64,000 bases of DNA, taken from the NCBI GenBank assembly GCA_000727475.1, contig KL647311.1:1227017-1291016 (forward strand), read 5' to 3'. This document shows, one piece after another, positions 10,371-21,699 of this stretch (position 1 is the stretch's first letter; each line of letters begins with the position of its first letter). A program made the translations under genes and the position numbers. Below the pieces are notes generated by a model. The model worked only from the letters and a program-made list of their open reading frames with translations, was not told the origin of the DNA and searched no databases. The DNA is from Sarcocystis neurona (Eukaryota > Apicomplexa > Conoidasida > Eucoccidiorida > Sarcocystidae).

Positions 10371-11354
10371 AACACATCAAAGTTACTTGGGTAAAAGTGA
10401 TGCACATCTCTGCAAAATTTCGGAGATTGTTGCTTGGCGATAGCAGGATTGTCAACGTGGGCGTCCCGAGCGGTTCCGCTAAGTTGTAGAGTAACAACGA
10501 TCTTGAGATGCACCACGTTATTGTCAACTGAAGAAGACGTTTTCCGTATAAAAATGTGCGAGTCCCTTTTCTGCAGACAAAACTGTCAAGAGTGAACATT
10601 TATCAGCCGTGCGCACTAGTGCCTGCAGACAGGATGCAGCAGCCCCTGACGTGCATAGAAAAACGCGTTTCAGAAAGATGTTTTTTTGTCTGCGGAGAGT
10701 ATTCCCATAGTCACAGTAAGCAGTGTGCGCTGTTTCTTGAAAGGAAGAAGAAGACGAAGAAGGATGATTTAGTACAGAGAGAGAGGAGGGAAGAGGACGC
10801 TCAAACAAAGACCGTGAAGTAAACTGGTGCGAATGTTTACGCACACGTCCAGAAGTGAAAAGGCAGCGCAACCAATAAGTAGGCAGACTGCCACGAACAA
10901 CTATGACCTGTGCGTCCTGTAGAACAACTCCGGTGGCGGTGGTGGTCCTGCTACTGGTGCCACTCGTGATGGGGTGACGAGAAGCATTACTAACTGACCT
11001 CGAAATTTTGCTGGTGTGTCAGGTGTAAAGCGCTGTTTTCTTCTTTCTCCTGCATGAAAAGGGGGCCCGGGGCTACCTGTTGGCGTAGTGGCAGACACCG
11101 GCGAAAGCCAAGGGCACGCAGACTCGCCTCGGCAGTGCTGGTCACGTGAAATTCCCTTGTGCTTTGAAGTGTATGGAAATTAAGTCAACGAGCCCACAGT
11201 CGAAACAAAAAATTGCTGCTGCTGGCTGCTGCTAAGCTCGCTGAAATTCGCTCCCTGTGCACTTCAGATAGGGAGAGTCGCCGCGCGTAAGGAAAGTGGC
11301 AGGGCGATGTACCTGCGTGATGTGGATGTTAACAACTCCTGCCGAGGAAAAGAA
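10371..11354. other. repeat-poor region with one weak exon-like stretch
   Basis: Mostly nothing recognisable. On the minus strand near 11076-11000 a Pro/Arg-rich peptide (ERRKQRFTPDTPAKFR) lies between CAACAG and GTCAGT; support is too weak for a gene call. Confidence 0.4.
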
Positions 11355-11564
11355 TTATGCGTGTGCAGCAGCGATAAGCTGGAAACGCCGCAGATCCAAT
11401 GGGAAAAGTTTTGTGGAAGCAAATTCAGAGAATGACGCGTACAAGCGGAGAAAATTCATGATTGTATCGTCTGTCAGGCGCCTCTGCGGCGAGTCGCTGT
11501 CTTGCTGCTTCTCTTGGGCGACGTGTTGAGCACCTACGGCCGGATGGCAGACTACTGCACACAT
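11355..11564 (-). CDS. small hypothetical protein or terminal exon
   Basis: From an ATG at 11564 the minus strand is open for 69 codons to TAA. The C-terminal part is protein-like: DDTIMNFLRLYASFSEFAST then KLFPLDLRRFQL. Acceptor-like AG sites in the first 40 bases (TGTGCAG, GGCCGTAG) make a terminal exon as likely as a one-exon gene. No homology is recognised. Confidence 0.35.
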   Translation of the reverse strand: MCAVVCHPAVGAQHVAQEKQQDSDSPQRRLTDDTIMNFLRLYASFSEFASTKLFPLDLRRFQLIAAAHA

Positions 11565-11892
11565 CAGGTCGCTACAGGACGGAGGCATGCAAAGAAACAC
11601 ACTCGTGCGCGAAGGTAGGATATACACAGGCGTGTAATAAAGCTGACCTTACACATGTGTATGTACGTACACATATAGTCCTCACAACGGATACGCGTAT
11701 ACACACATATGTATAGTAAGCAACAGGCGAAGCCTCACGATAGAGAAACCAAGCGCGCGCAACTATATTGTTGCTGACGTTGATACAGATTTTACGCATA
11801 CGTGTGTTCAGATTAATGTACACATACATACGCAGAAAGAGTATAAACCCGAAGTGCGTCCGTGGAGCAGCTCTCGACGGAGGAAAACACAT

Positions 11893-13233
11893 TCAGTGTG
11901 AATCGGGAATATCGAAGACTGCTGCAACATCAGCATCTTGATCGGCCAGCACCTTCTCCTTCATCTTCGAGAGCCAAGTCGCAGACTACAACAAACACAC
12001 ACCAGCAGAAGAGGGCTCATCCGCTAGCTGATGACGTGCGAATCCTCTACGCATGCGTGCCGCCGGGCGTGCACGTCCACTTGCTGGGCAAGAAGACTGA
12101 CAGCTCTCTTCTTCGAGACGCGTGGACGAAGATGCATGCGTCAGGGTGTAGGACGTTCACGAGCTGCAAACAAGTGCCCCCGCTAGGTCAGAAAAACGTC
12201 TAGGCATGAGGGCTTCAGAGCAGCAGCAGTGGTTTTCTGGCTGCAGGCACGCGGCCCGCAAACCCCTGTGCGTGGGTCCGCTACGGTACGGAGACTGCCG
12301 CATGCGTGCAGTCTTGTGAGATACATTGTACCACATGTGTGCAGCTGTGCACGCGGGTGTTCTTTTTGTCCGTCTACGCCCCCGCGAGCAGATGCAACTG
12401 CGTCTGCATGCGGGCAGTGTGCGTACGCATGCATGCGTTTGGGCGTCCGGGAATGTTCACGAACTGCGTACGCCCCTGCGTGCACCATTGCGGTCGGTGG
12501 GTAGCGTGAACGCCGATATAAAGGAAACGCCACCTCAGGAGACAACACGCGTTCGCTTGCATGCGTATCCTGTGCAGAATGTGTGTGCAGCGCAGTGTAC
12601 GTACACCGGCGTGTCTCCTCGTCTCCACGCGTCAGAAGGTTTTCCTCCTTCTACGGGGACTCGCACGTACGCATCTTTACACATATGATGTTTGCGCCAC
12701 TGCTGATCTACGCGTCACTCGCTGTACTGAAAGATCTGTGGACGCAGGAGCTGCTTTTTCCTCTTGGGTTTGTCAGGCTCGCATATGAAGCCAGTCGCAT
12801 GTCTCCTCTCTGTGCTCATGCAGTGCGTCACCAGCACGCGCAAGAAACAAGAGTATACTCTGCGTATTCCCTACGCGGTGGTCACCTGTCATTTTTTCGT
12901 CTCTACTGTGTACCCCGCGCATGCAGACGTGGCCAGGACTCTTGACCCTGACGCACACATGCGCGTCCAGCTCATTTCGGCGAGCGCAAGTGTGCATGCA
13001 GCGGTATAACTAAATGTTTCTGTCACGGCTTCGCGTTCGTAGTCTTCAAGGCAGATACGCAGCTCACTGCGTTCGGCACTTGCATGCCTGAGTGACGGGG
13101 GGATAAGGCGCGAATAATGCATGCGTGGCGCGCGTGTCTACCTTCCTGCTTTCTTCAAACAAGTGCACACATCTCTGCGAAGAGATGTGACACGCCTGCG
13201 TTTCTATCGCATGCAGAAGCTCGTAGCAGTCAG
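11893..13233 (-). CDS. multi-exon hypothetical helical protein
   Basis: Exon 13233-13142 (acceptor CCTTCAG, donor GTAGAC, phases 1 to 0) encodes CYELLHAIETQACHISSQRC and a following acidic helix. It joins in phase to an exon starting at 13062, encoding LRICLEDYEREAVTETFSYT and ALAEMSWTR; the end of that exon is not fixed. Further candidates are an exon starting at 12163 (LVNVLHPDACIFVHASRRRE) and a terminal exon 11964-11893 (KVLADQDADVAAVFDIPDSH, TGA). The paired-helix character of the first two exons suggests TPR-like repeats, but no family is recognised. The segment between 12.9 and 12.2 kb is rich in TGCATGC-type palindromes and is probably intronic. Confidence 0.45.
12595..12606. repeat. 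palindrome GTGTACGTACAC
   Basis: A 12-bp copy of the recurrent palindrome core, within a stretch also rich in TGCATGCA and GCATGCGT. Confidence 0.8.
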
Positions 13234-13369
13234 CTGAAGGGACGAATGCGCATGTACGCGTGGACAGAGCAAGCAGCGAGCTGCGCACCGACGCGAGACT
13301 GATACGACCAGCAGCAAGCAGCCGCTCGCCACACGTTGGTGGATTTTTCTCTGAGTTTCCCTATGCACA

Positions 13370-13640
13370 TGCTTGTGTATGTCTGCGTATCTGTACGCAT
13401 ATATATATAGGTGTGTCTGCATGCATGTGTATATATATGAATATCTGTCTTTATATATGTGTATATGTGTATCTCTACGTGTGTGCATATCTGTTTCTCT
13501 GTGTGTCTGTATGCGTGTAAATTTTTTCCCGCACAGACGCACATCTCTATGTGTAGGTTTGTATTTATATATATGTAGGTGGACACCTCTGTGTGCGTGT
13601 ATGCGCGGGTAGACGTCGCTGTTAAGCCCAGGCGTGTTCC
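13370..13640. repeat. TGTATA/TGTG microsatellite tract
   Basis: TATATATG, TGTGTAT and TATCTG runs mark the start of the large repeat-rich segment. Confidence 0.7.
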
Positions 13641-13688
13641 TGCGTTCGGCTGCAGGGGTGAGAAAAGTCGTGCAAGTGTAGAAGTGTG

Positions 13689-16600
13689 TTAGCTCCTCAC
13701 CACCACCTGCTGTGATGCGGTTGCTGCAGCTGCTTCCTTTTGCTGCTGCGCTGCGACAAGCAGCTGAATCGCCTTCGCTGCCGCGTAGCTGCAACAGTGG
13801 CACATCACATGCAATTCAAAGAGTGAATATTCACCATCAAAATTCAGATCTTTCGGTGCGTGTAGAGAGAGAGAGGAAAAGAAAGACATAGAGGGCCATT
13901 GTTTTCCATATATATATACATATATGTATATACGTGTATAGGTAATACGAGTGTATGCGTCCGTGTGGAGACACCTTCAAATACATAGATATATACATAT
14001 ATATACATGTATACGTGTAAGTATATATAGATATATGTGTATCTGTAAATAGCCATACATCTATAGAAGTTAATTTTTACGTATCCACATTCACACACAG
14101 ACAGAGATACATGTGGAGGTGGACGTGTAGCTAGTTGCTATGATGGTGGAGCGGGAAAATCACGTGATCTACTTACATCACGCTCCACGTAGAAACAGTG
14201 ACTGCTACTGATGCGGGCCATCATAGAAATGAAGAGAACTTCAATATGTGAAGATGCATTCTGCGCATCCGCATTACCACTTAGCGCGTATGATACCCTG
14301 ACACATATATATAAGGAGTCAGGCAGAGAAGAGGGAGACGGGAGACAGTGAAAGAAATAGAAGGATATATGTAGAGAGCACGAGACACATGGGGAGATAT
14401 TCTCGAAGACAGAGAGACAATAGAGAGGTACAGCCATGTGTTTATGTGTGTATATGTGTGTACATACATACGTGTGTGTGTAGACGCGCATAGGTAGGGG
14501 CATGTTGGTGTTGGTTTCTGTTGGCGAATATAAAAAGAAGAGGGCAGCCGCATATTCTGCCGTGCGCATAGATGCACTGGATGAGTTGTTGAAGCTGTCT
14601 GGGTGATCTTGCAGAGGGACCTCTCAGGTGTACGTACACCCCAGACTGGAAGTACTCCCGTCTCGGAATGCATGCACTTGCATGCCAGAGAGGAAAGTAT
14701 CGCTGCCCGCTCGAGACTGCCGCATTGCGGTTCTCCAGGTGTACAGACACCATCTTTAGGAGAAACGAAGCGCACGCCGGACGCAGTCTCAGCAGGCTTG
14801 CGATGTACATACACCGGAGCTGCACTTGGCTGCTCGAAGAAGGCTGCAGATGCCACGCGAAGGGGAAGGACGTCGTCTTCGGTGTACGTACACCCGACGG
14901 ACGTGGAGACAAATCCTCGTTCTTCACCAGAGCGCGTTTTCGTGCAGCGGCACTTTTGAGACAACAAGAAGGAGAATAGGTCATAAATTCCACACTTCGA
15001 ATATAGGGAAGAAACGCTTGGCAGCTCGGGACAAGTTATCGCCAGTTCTCCCAACCACCAACGTCGACAGATAAAGCGAAAAGCCGGATGGGACACAAAT
15101 GACGAGAAGAGAAGGGGAAGAGAAGAAAACCCCGAAAATTTTCGTCGGGGAGAAAATGGAGTGTCTCTACAGAGGAAGAACAGACTCATGGAGAATACGA
15201 GAAACTCTGCTTTATACAAGTGCGCCCATATATGTATACACATGTATGCATATATATGTACACATATATGTATATATATGTATTTGTTTAGTCTGATTTC
15301 TTCTAGACACGCGTGTCTACTGCACACACGTAAAAGCCCCGGCAAATGCATACACTTGCATATATGGAGGACCAATTATTTTCTACTCAAACACAGAGAT
15401 CCACTTCGCTAGGCAACGAGACTACAGATGGATCGAGTGCGACGACGCGTAGAAGAGGACGTGGTCGGTCGCGGGGACCCACACATATATATGGAAATGC
15501 AAGAACGAAGAAAAAGAGAAATGTGTGAGACTGTGAAGCTGGAGAAGAACAAGGAGGTGCGTAGTCTTCTCCGGACTCCTCTCGCAGGCCTGGCGTACGT
15601 ACACCGGCCCGTACTTTCTTCGGCAGAGAGTCACACGTCTATATATGTGCAGCTTATAGAGGAGACATATACAACAGCGCACTCTCACGCCCATCTGCAG
15701 AGAAAGGGAAAAAGAGAAGGGAAGAGAAAATTGTGTCTACATGTGTATTTGTTTGTATTTCGACACGAAGAAAACAGCAAGAAAACTATACAGACATATG
15801 ACCGACCATATATGTATATACGTGCAAGCGCCATCTATGGCACACTCCCACACAAATCTACAAAGAAAAAGACAGAGAGAAGGAAAGGAAGAGAGAAAAA
15901 AAAGTTCATCTATATGTATTTCTTTGCTTGTCGAAGAATACACACTTGTGTACGTATGTGGACTTGCGGGCAGTAATCACCTGTGACTGGGCGCGTATAT
16001 ACACGTGTGCATGCGTGTACGGATAGGACTGCTGCACTTCGACTCACGTGCGTCTCTACAGACATACGCGTTTGAAGATACGACGTCTGCGTCAGTCGCT
16101 TGTCGAGCTGTCTCCCCGTCTCCCTCTCTGTCTCTGTCTCACTCTGTCTTTACACACGCTTGGGTCTGCAGACGGGTGTTTCTTCTCCTGTCCGTGAAAA
16201 GGTGTGAAGAGGAAGGCGGATAAGAAGAAAAGGAAAGGAAGAAAGGGAAAACAGGGGACGAACCGAGTTTGGGGTGTGGGGTCGGCAAGCGCCGTCTCCA
16301 CGAAAGGCCGCAGATGCTGCTCCCACGCCTCCTTTGAGAAATAGGAATGCAGCAGCTGCAGCAGCAGCACACACATACCCACACAGCAGCTAAGCACTTG
16401 GCAGCAGCAGCAGCAGCCTAGAGAGAGAGCGAGGAGCGCAGCAGGTGGCAGCAGCACCCGCAGCGCAGCAAGCAGCAGCAGCAGCAGCGGGAGCACAGCA
16501 GGCGGGAGCAGTAGCAGCAGCGCAGCAGGCGGCAGCCGCAGCAGCAGCGCAGCAGGCAACAGCAGCCGCAGCAGGCAACAGCAGCCGCAGCAGCACCGCA

Positions 16601-18373
16601 GGCGGCAGCAGCAGCAGGAGGCAGCAGCAGCAGCAGGGCAGCAGGGCGGAGCAGTAGCAGGAGTAGGGGTCCTTTTTCTCGACGCATGCAACGGGGCGGA
16701 AATACCGCCGCATTTCCTCTTTGGTGGTGGCGTCAACGGAGTCGTTTTCGCGTTTAATAGGACGAAGCGTGGGACCGGGTAGAAAGGAGGAGACGCTTTG
16801 CTGCGGTGTCTGCTACGGCTAGAGACACTAGGAATATCACAGACACAAACAGGTCTACGTAAAGTCGGCAAAGATAATGAAGAGACGCATGTTTTCCTGC
16901 GCCCACGCATACGGAAGCGTTTTCCGCGTGGAGCAGCGCAAGGGCGGCGTCGGGAAGGCAGCAGCAGCAACAGCAGCAAAGAAGAGACGAAAACAGAGAG
17001 TCTTTTCTCGAAGGGGAAAGGAAGAGTGAAGCAGGGAGCCGACGGAGCGGGAAAATTTCGGGACACGGAAGAAGCCGAGCGTTCACTTCCACGAGGCAAA
17101 TAGGTCCACACGCCGACAGCGAAAAGGCGTGTCTTCATGCGGGGCTGTAAATTCTGCAGAGAACCGGAGAAGCGAAGAAGCAGAAGAACAGAAAGGAAGG
17201 GAGAGGCAGGAAGAGAAAGAGAGGGGAAGACAGAAACACAGAGGAACACACAGAGTGAAAACAACTGGTCGGTCCGCATGTATGGAAGTATACATACAGA
17301 AGACAGGGAGAGACCTCCTTCCAGACATGCAAATATGTGTAGTTCCCATCTGCAACATATACGTGTGAGTTTCTTTGGGGGAGAAAGACGCAACAGCAAA
17401 GGGGAGGTGGTTTACGCAGCATGCAGACGCTTGTCGGCTTTTGCTGCTGTTCTTCTTTCACTTGTAGACCCTTTTCATCCATACACCAAATTTCCCTTTT
17501 CTCGTCCTTTTCGCCTCGTCGGTTCACATTTGGGCGGACGCGCACATGGGGCTACTCGTTTGCAAAAACCAGGCGCGCGCCACATGGCAGGTGTACGTAC
17601 ACCACGTCGTCGTCAGACACTCGCAGTCGTCTTCCAGCCGGTGTATGCACAAGGAGAGACACAGACATACGAAGAAGAAAAGGACGAAGGAGAAGAAGAG
17701 AAAAAACATGCAGAGACGGGGACGGAAAGGCAGGTGAGGAAGATATTTGGACCGTACAAGTAGAGAGTGACGTGCCTGCTGAGAGGGGGGGAGAGACACG
17801 GAGACAGCGAAGGACAGAAAGAGCGAACAACACTTTCACCGGAAAACTACTCTTCCACACGACTGCATGCGCGCGGAGTGCGCTGCTGGCCTCTCGAAAA
17901 GAGAAGGAAAAGGAAGAAGAGGGGGAAGTCGCAGGAAAAGAGTGGACGTGTTGCGTGGACGCGCGGTGCGCGGCAGCTCATAGGAGGAGGACAAGCAGAG
18001 GGGAGAGGACGGACGGGAGAAGGGGAGAAGATAAAAGAGAAGAAGAAGATGGAAGACGTAATCGAAAAGGAACAACGGGAAGGGGAGGGCAAGAAGGGAA
18101 GGCAAGGAGGGAAGGAGAAGAAGAGAAACTTACAACAGCGTAGCGACAAATTTCCCCGCGCACCGAGCACCTCTTGCTGCGCTGCAGGTCGCGGAACAGC
18201 GGCAGCAGCTGCTGCTGCAGCAGCACCTCACGCTGCCGCATGACACCTGCTGCTGTCCCGACTCCCTTTGCTGCTGCTGCTTCTCCTGCTGCCGCTGCCG
18301 CTGCGCCGCCCTCCTTGCGGCTGTTGCTGCTGCTCGCTGCCTCCGCGCGGCTGAGACTCTGCTGGGGCAGCTC
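13689..18373 (-). CDS. PR65-like HEAT exons, C-terminal part of a phosphatase scaffold
   Basis: Exon 18373-18134 (acceptor GTCACAG, donor GTAAGT, phases 0/0) has an Ala-rich start and ends LLPLFRDLQRSKRCSVRGEI. It joins in phase to 16355-16264 (acceptor CTGCTGCTGCAG, weak donor GTTCGT), which encodes YFSKEAWEQHLRPFVETALA. Together they align with PP2A scaffold repeats 11-12, including the KFGKEWA helix. Further down, a segment about 14250-14169 (SSHIEVLFISMMARISSSHC, donor GTAAGT) and a terminal segment starting near 13788 or 13861 (YAAAKAIQLLVAAQQQKEAA, TAA at 13691-13689) look like the remaining exons. Their phases were not fully reconciled, so at least one small exon is missing. Whether this is the C-terminal half of the gene starting at 44204 is an inference. 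Confidence 0.55.
14627..14894. repeat. cluster of GGTGTACGTACACC palindromes
   Basis: Exact 14-mers lie at 14627-14640 and 14881-14894, with one- or two-mismatch copies at 14739-14752 (GGTGTACAGACACC) and 14802-14815 (GATGTACATACACC). The sequence between copies is GC-balanced and open on the minus strand. Confidence 0.85.
15592..15605. repeat. palindrome copy GGCGTACGTACACC
   Basis: One mismatch to the GGTGTACGTACACC consensus, followed by GGCC. Confidence 0.75.
16380..16660. repeat. CAG-rich intron block
   Basis: CAG/GCA runs on the plus strand lie just upstream (minus-strand sense) of the PR65-like exon at 16355. The minus-strand (CTG)nCAG here forms the exon's acceptor. Confidence 0.75.
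17590..17603. repeat. palindrome copy GGTGTACGTACACC
   Basis: Exact 14-mer, preceded by CA as in the copy at 14627. Confidence 0.85.
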
Positions 18374-18507
18374 CTGTGACGCACGCGCAAGTCAAAAAAA
18401 GGGCGTTTTTCCTTCTCTTTTTCTGTCTTTCGCCTTTCCTCTTGCTGGCGTGTGCACCACCCACTTAAAAGCAGCACCGGGCCACAGCGATGGTACCGAG
18501 AGTCGAA

Positions 18508-19030
18508 TACGTAAAACAGAGAGACAGAAGGAGAGACAGGAGGAGGGAGACAGGAAGGGAGAGACAGAAGGAGAGACAGGAAGAGAGACAGGGAGAGAGA
18601 TAGACGGAGAGGCAGGAAGAAATGGAGACAGGAGGAAAGAGACAGCAAGAGAGAAAGGGAGACAGGAAGAGGGACAGAATGGGAGACAGAATGGGAGACA
18701 GGAGAAGAGAGACAGGAGGAGGGGGACGGAAAGAGAGAGACGGAAGGGGAGAGACAGGAGGAGGGAGACAGGAGGAGGGAGACAGGAAGAGGGACAGAAT
18801 GGGAGGCAGAGTGGGGGGCAGAATGGGAGATAGGAGGAGGGGAAGGGGAAGAAAGGGAGACGGGAAGGGAGAGGAAGAAAGGGAGACAGAATGGGAGACA
18901 GGAAAAGAGAGACAGAAGGAGGGAGACAGAGAGAACTGCATAGAGCGGAGAGGAAATTGATGTGAAGAGAGGAGGCGAAACAGAGGGAAGAAGAGTGATG
19001 GACAAGTATAGAGACAGAGAATTGCAAGAA
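18508..19030. repeat. polypurine tract GGAGACAGGA(AG)
   Basis: About 520 bases with almost no pyrimidine other than the C of GACAG, built on GGGAGACAGGAGGAG-type units. It also shows up as a Ser/Leu/Pro/Cys-rich frame on the other strand, which I read as an artefact. Confidence 0.9.
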
Positions 19031-19039
19031 GAAGACGGG

Positions 19040-19500
19040 GACAGCTACAAATGTAGATATATATACAGAGAGAGAGGTCGATAGATACAAATATGTGCAC
19101 GCATATAAATATATGTCTGTGTGTGTGCATATACATCAATATAGACCTCAGTACATATATGTATGGTACATATAAATATATATGTATATGGACAAAGAGA
19201 GAGAAGAGTTTGTATGCAGGCGAATTTTTACATGTCTTGGAGAAGGTGTGTAGAAAGCATGCGTACGAGTAGATATATTCACGTGTAGAAATAGAGAAAG
19301 ATACTCAGTAAAACAAAGAGGACTACGTACATATACACATATATATAGTCTACTGCAGCGCGTGTATATATGTATATATAGGGAGAGAGAAAGGAAGAAA
19401 CAACGGACGAGAACAGTAGGCAAATGCATATAAACAGTTCCTCATAAACATATTGATGTAATATAGAGACTCACCTATATATGTTGATATGTACACATGC
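19040..19500. repeat. TATA/TGTA microsatellites
   Basis: Short TATATG and ACATAT runs with unique spacers. No exon recognised. Confidence 0.7.
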
Positions 19501-19619
19501 GTATGTACAGGGACGCTTGAATTCTTTCTACACATACATACATAAAAGCACCTGCATGCCTTCCCGAGTAGACCGTATAAAAACCGGTGATGCATGCGGC
19601 TTGACGGCTAAGCTGCAGG

Positions 19620-20270
19620 AGACGTGGACCGAGCAGCAGCAATAAGAACGGGAGCAGCATCAGCACCAGAAGCGGGAGCCGCCGCAGCAGGAATGGGAGA
19701 AGCAGCAGCGAAAAGGCCTGCTGCGCGCGAGCGTCTTTTTGAACAGGAAAGAGGAGCAGCAGAGAACCGGGGGCAGCTTCAGCGCAGAGCGGCAGCAACA
19801 GACCAGCAGACGCGCAGCAGCAGAAGCAGCAGCAACAGACCCAGAGGCTGCAGCAGCAGAAACAGCAACAGGCGAAACGGACGCAGCAGCAGCAGCCACA
19901 CGCGCAGCAGGTGCAGCAGCAGCAGCGGCAGGAGCAGCAGCAGAAAAGGCAGCAACAGCAGCAAGGACGCGAGAAAGCAGCAAAGGCAGCAGCAGCGGCG
20001 GGTGTCGTGATAATCAAAACAGCAGCGGGGAAGTCGAAGCCGCAATGCACAGCAGAGAAACATGGGGTCGCCTTGTCGCCTGCAGCTGCAGCATGTAACA
20101 CACGCAGAACCACGCTGCTGCTGCTTGACGTTTTGCAGCAGCAGCAGCATGGTCAGCGAGAAACAGCCGCTTCCACACGTATGCGCCAGCAGCAGGAGGA
20201 AGAGGTCGGCGAAAAGCTCCTGCTTCGGTCCGTGTGTGGAGAGAAATTTATGTCTACACATTGACATGTG
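19620..20270. repeat. CAG-rich block with doubtful coding potential
   Basis: CAG/GCA runs on the plus strand. One plus frame ends in a protein-like stretch (TTLLLLDVLQQQQHGQRETA, then EEEVGEKLLLRSVCGEKF) before TGA at 20262; the minus strand gives Leu/Cys-rich readings. Strand undecided. Confidence 0.4.
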
Positions 20271-20399
20271 GGGTGGCCAAGCGTCCACACATACGGCAGT
20301 TCCTTTCCCTTCTTGTTCCTATAGATTTCTGCTTCCCAGGAGAATATACGAACAGAAGAAAAGTAGACGGGAGCCCATCGACACAAAGAAGTGTGTGTC

Positions 20400-21060
20400 A
20401 TACATGTAGATATATATATAAATCCCGAAGGTGGAGGATAATGCGAGACACACATATATTCTATCCCTGCGCAGTGTTCTGCCTGTCTATATATATATAT
20501 ACGTATGTGTGGATCTGTGTGTGCCTACTAATACACGAGGATTTCGGGAAGATATATCTATCTATCTCTTATCTATCTACCTACATTTATCTCCATGTGA
20601 TGTCTACTTGCCTATCTTCCCATATCTCTCTATCTACCCATCTACTTGTCTATCGTTTTGCACACATATGTATCTATAGCTATCTATAACTCTCTCTATA
20701 TGTCTATATATCTATCTATGTATATCTGCCTATCTATATCTCTCTATGTCTATCTATATACACATGTGTATCTAACTATCTACACATATGTACCTAAACC
20801 TATCTTACTATACCCATATATATATATATATAGATATAGATAGATAGATATAGGTGGATAGATATATATCTATCTACCTGTATCTATCTAAGTATATTTA
20901 TCTATCTACCTATATACATATATATGCATTCACACACATATATACGCGTATGCGTGAGCCAGAATGTCACACATATATATATATAGCTTGTGCTTGCATG
21001 CATGTGTGGATACATGTGCGTATGTACACATATACATATATATATATATATACAGGTGGA
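20400..21060. repeat. TATC/TATA microsatellites
   Basis: (TATC)n and (TATA)n runs, densest at 20545-20930. Confidence 0.85.
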
Positions 21061-21194
21061 TACGGAGAAACAGGAAGATAGAGGAAGAGGGACTACTTCG
21101 TGTTTTTCCACGCGTGTGTGGTATAAGAAGAAAATGGGTGTCTCGGCAATTTTTTTTGCATGCCGAAGAAGTAGGCGGGAAGGGAAGAAGTACC

Positions 21195-21650
21195 TTGCAA
21201 GAAGCGACGATACGCTCGAGAGCTGCTCCTCCCTCCTGTCGCACTGCCCACACTTTCCACAGCAGCAGCCCCACAGCAGCACCAACAAATCAACCAGCAG
21301 CAGCGGCAGCACAGAGAGAACAGCAGCGCCAGCAGCGGCACCAAAGACACAGGAGCAGCACCAGCAGCAAGAAGAAGGGGCAGCGGCAGCAGCACCAAGA
21401 AGACGGCGCGGCAGCAGCAGCGGCAGCACAGCGAGAGCGGTAGCACCAGCAGCCCAGCAGCGGTTGCCCGCCGGGGAAATCGTGATAGGCCAGCAGCAGC
21501 AGCAGGAGAGAAGTGAGAGCATCAGCCGAGAAGAAGCAGCAGCAGCAGCGCCGTCGAAGAGAAGAGTGGACTCCGTAGGAGCACAGCAGCAAATACAGGG
21601 CAACCTCCACAAATGGCTGGTACATTTTACTACCACGGCACGTTCATGTG
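21195..21650 (-). other. CAG block with probable HEAT-like exon(s), frame unresolved
   Basis: Minus-strand readings include MYQPFVEVALYLLLCSYG near 21620, ADALTSLLLLLLAYHDFPGG near 21500, and KVWAVRQEGGAALERIVASC ending at a donor AAG|GTACTT near 21200. They fall in different frames. The plus strand gives a Gln/Ala/Ser-rich alternative ending at a GCAG|GTAGGA donor. By position an exon of the scaffold gene is expected hereabouts. Confidence 0.35.
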
Positions 21651-21699
21651 CAGCAGGTAGGAGGCTTATACATCTCTGAATCTTCAACTTTCTCTAAGG

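Noticed and set aside
18465..19139. Leu/Ser/Pro-rich minus-strand frames
   Set aside because: Direct translation of the polypurine tract's complement; all frames look alike.
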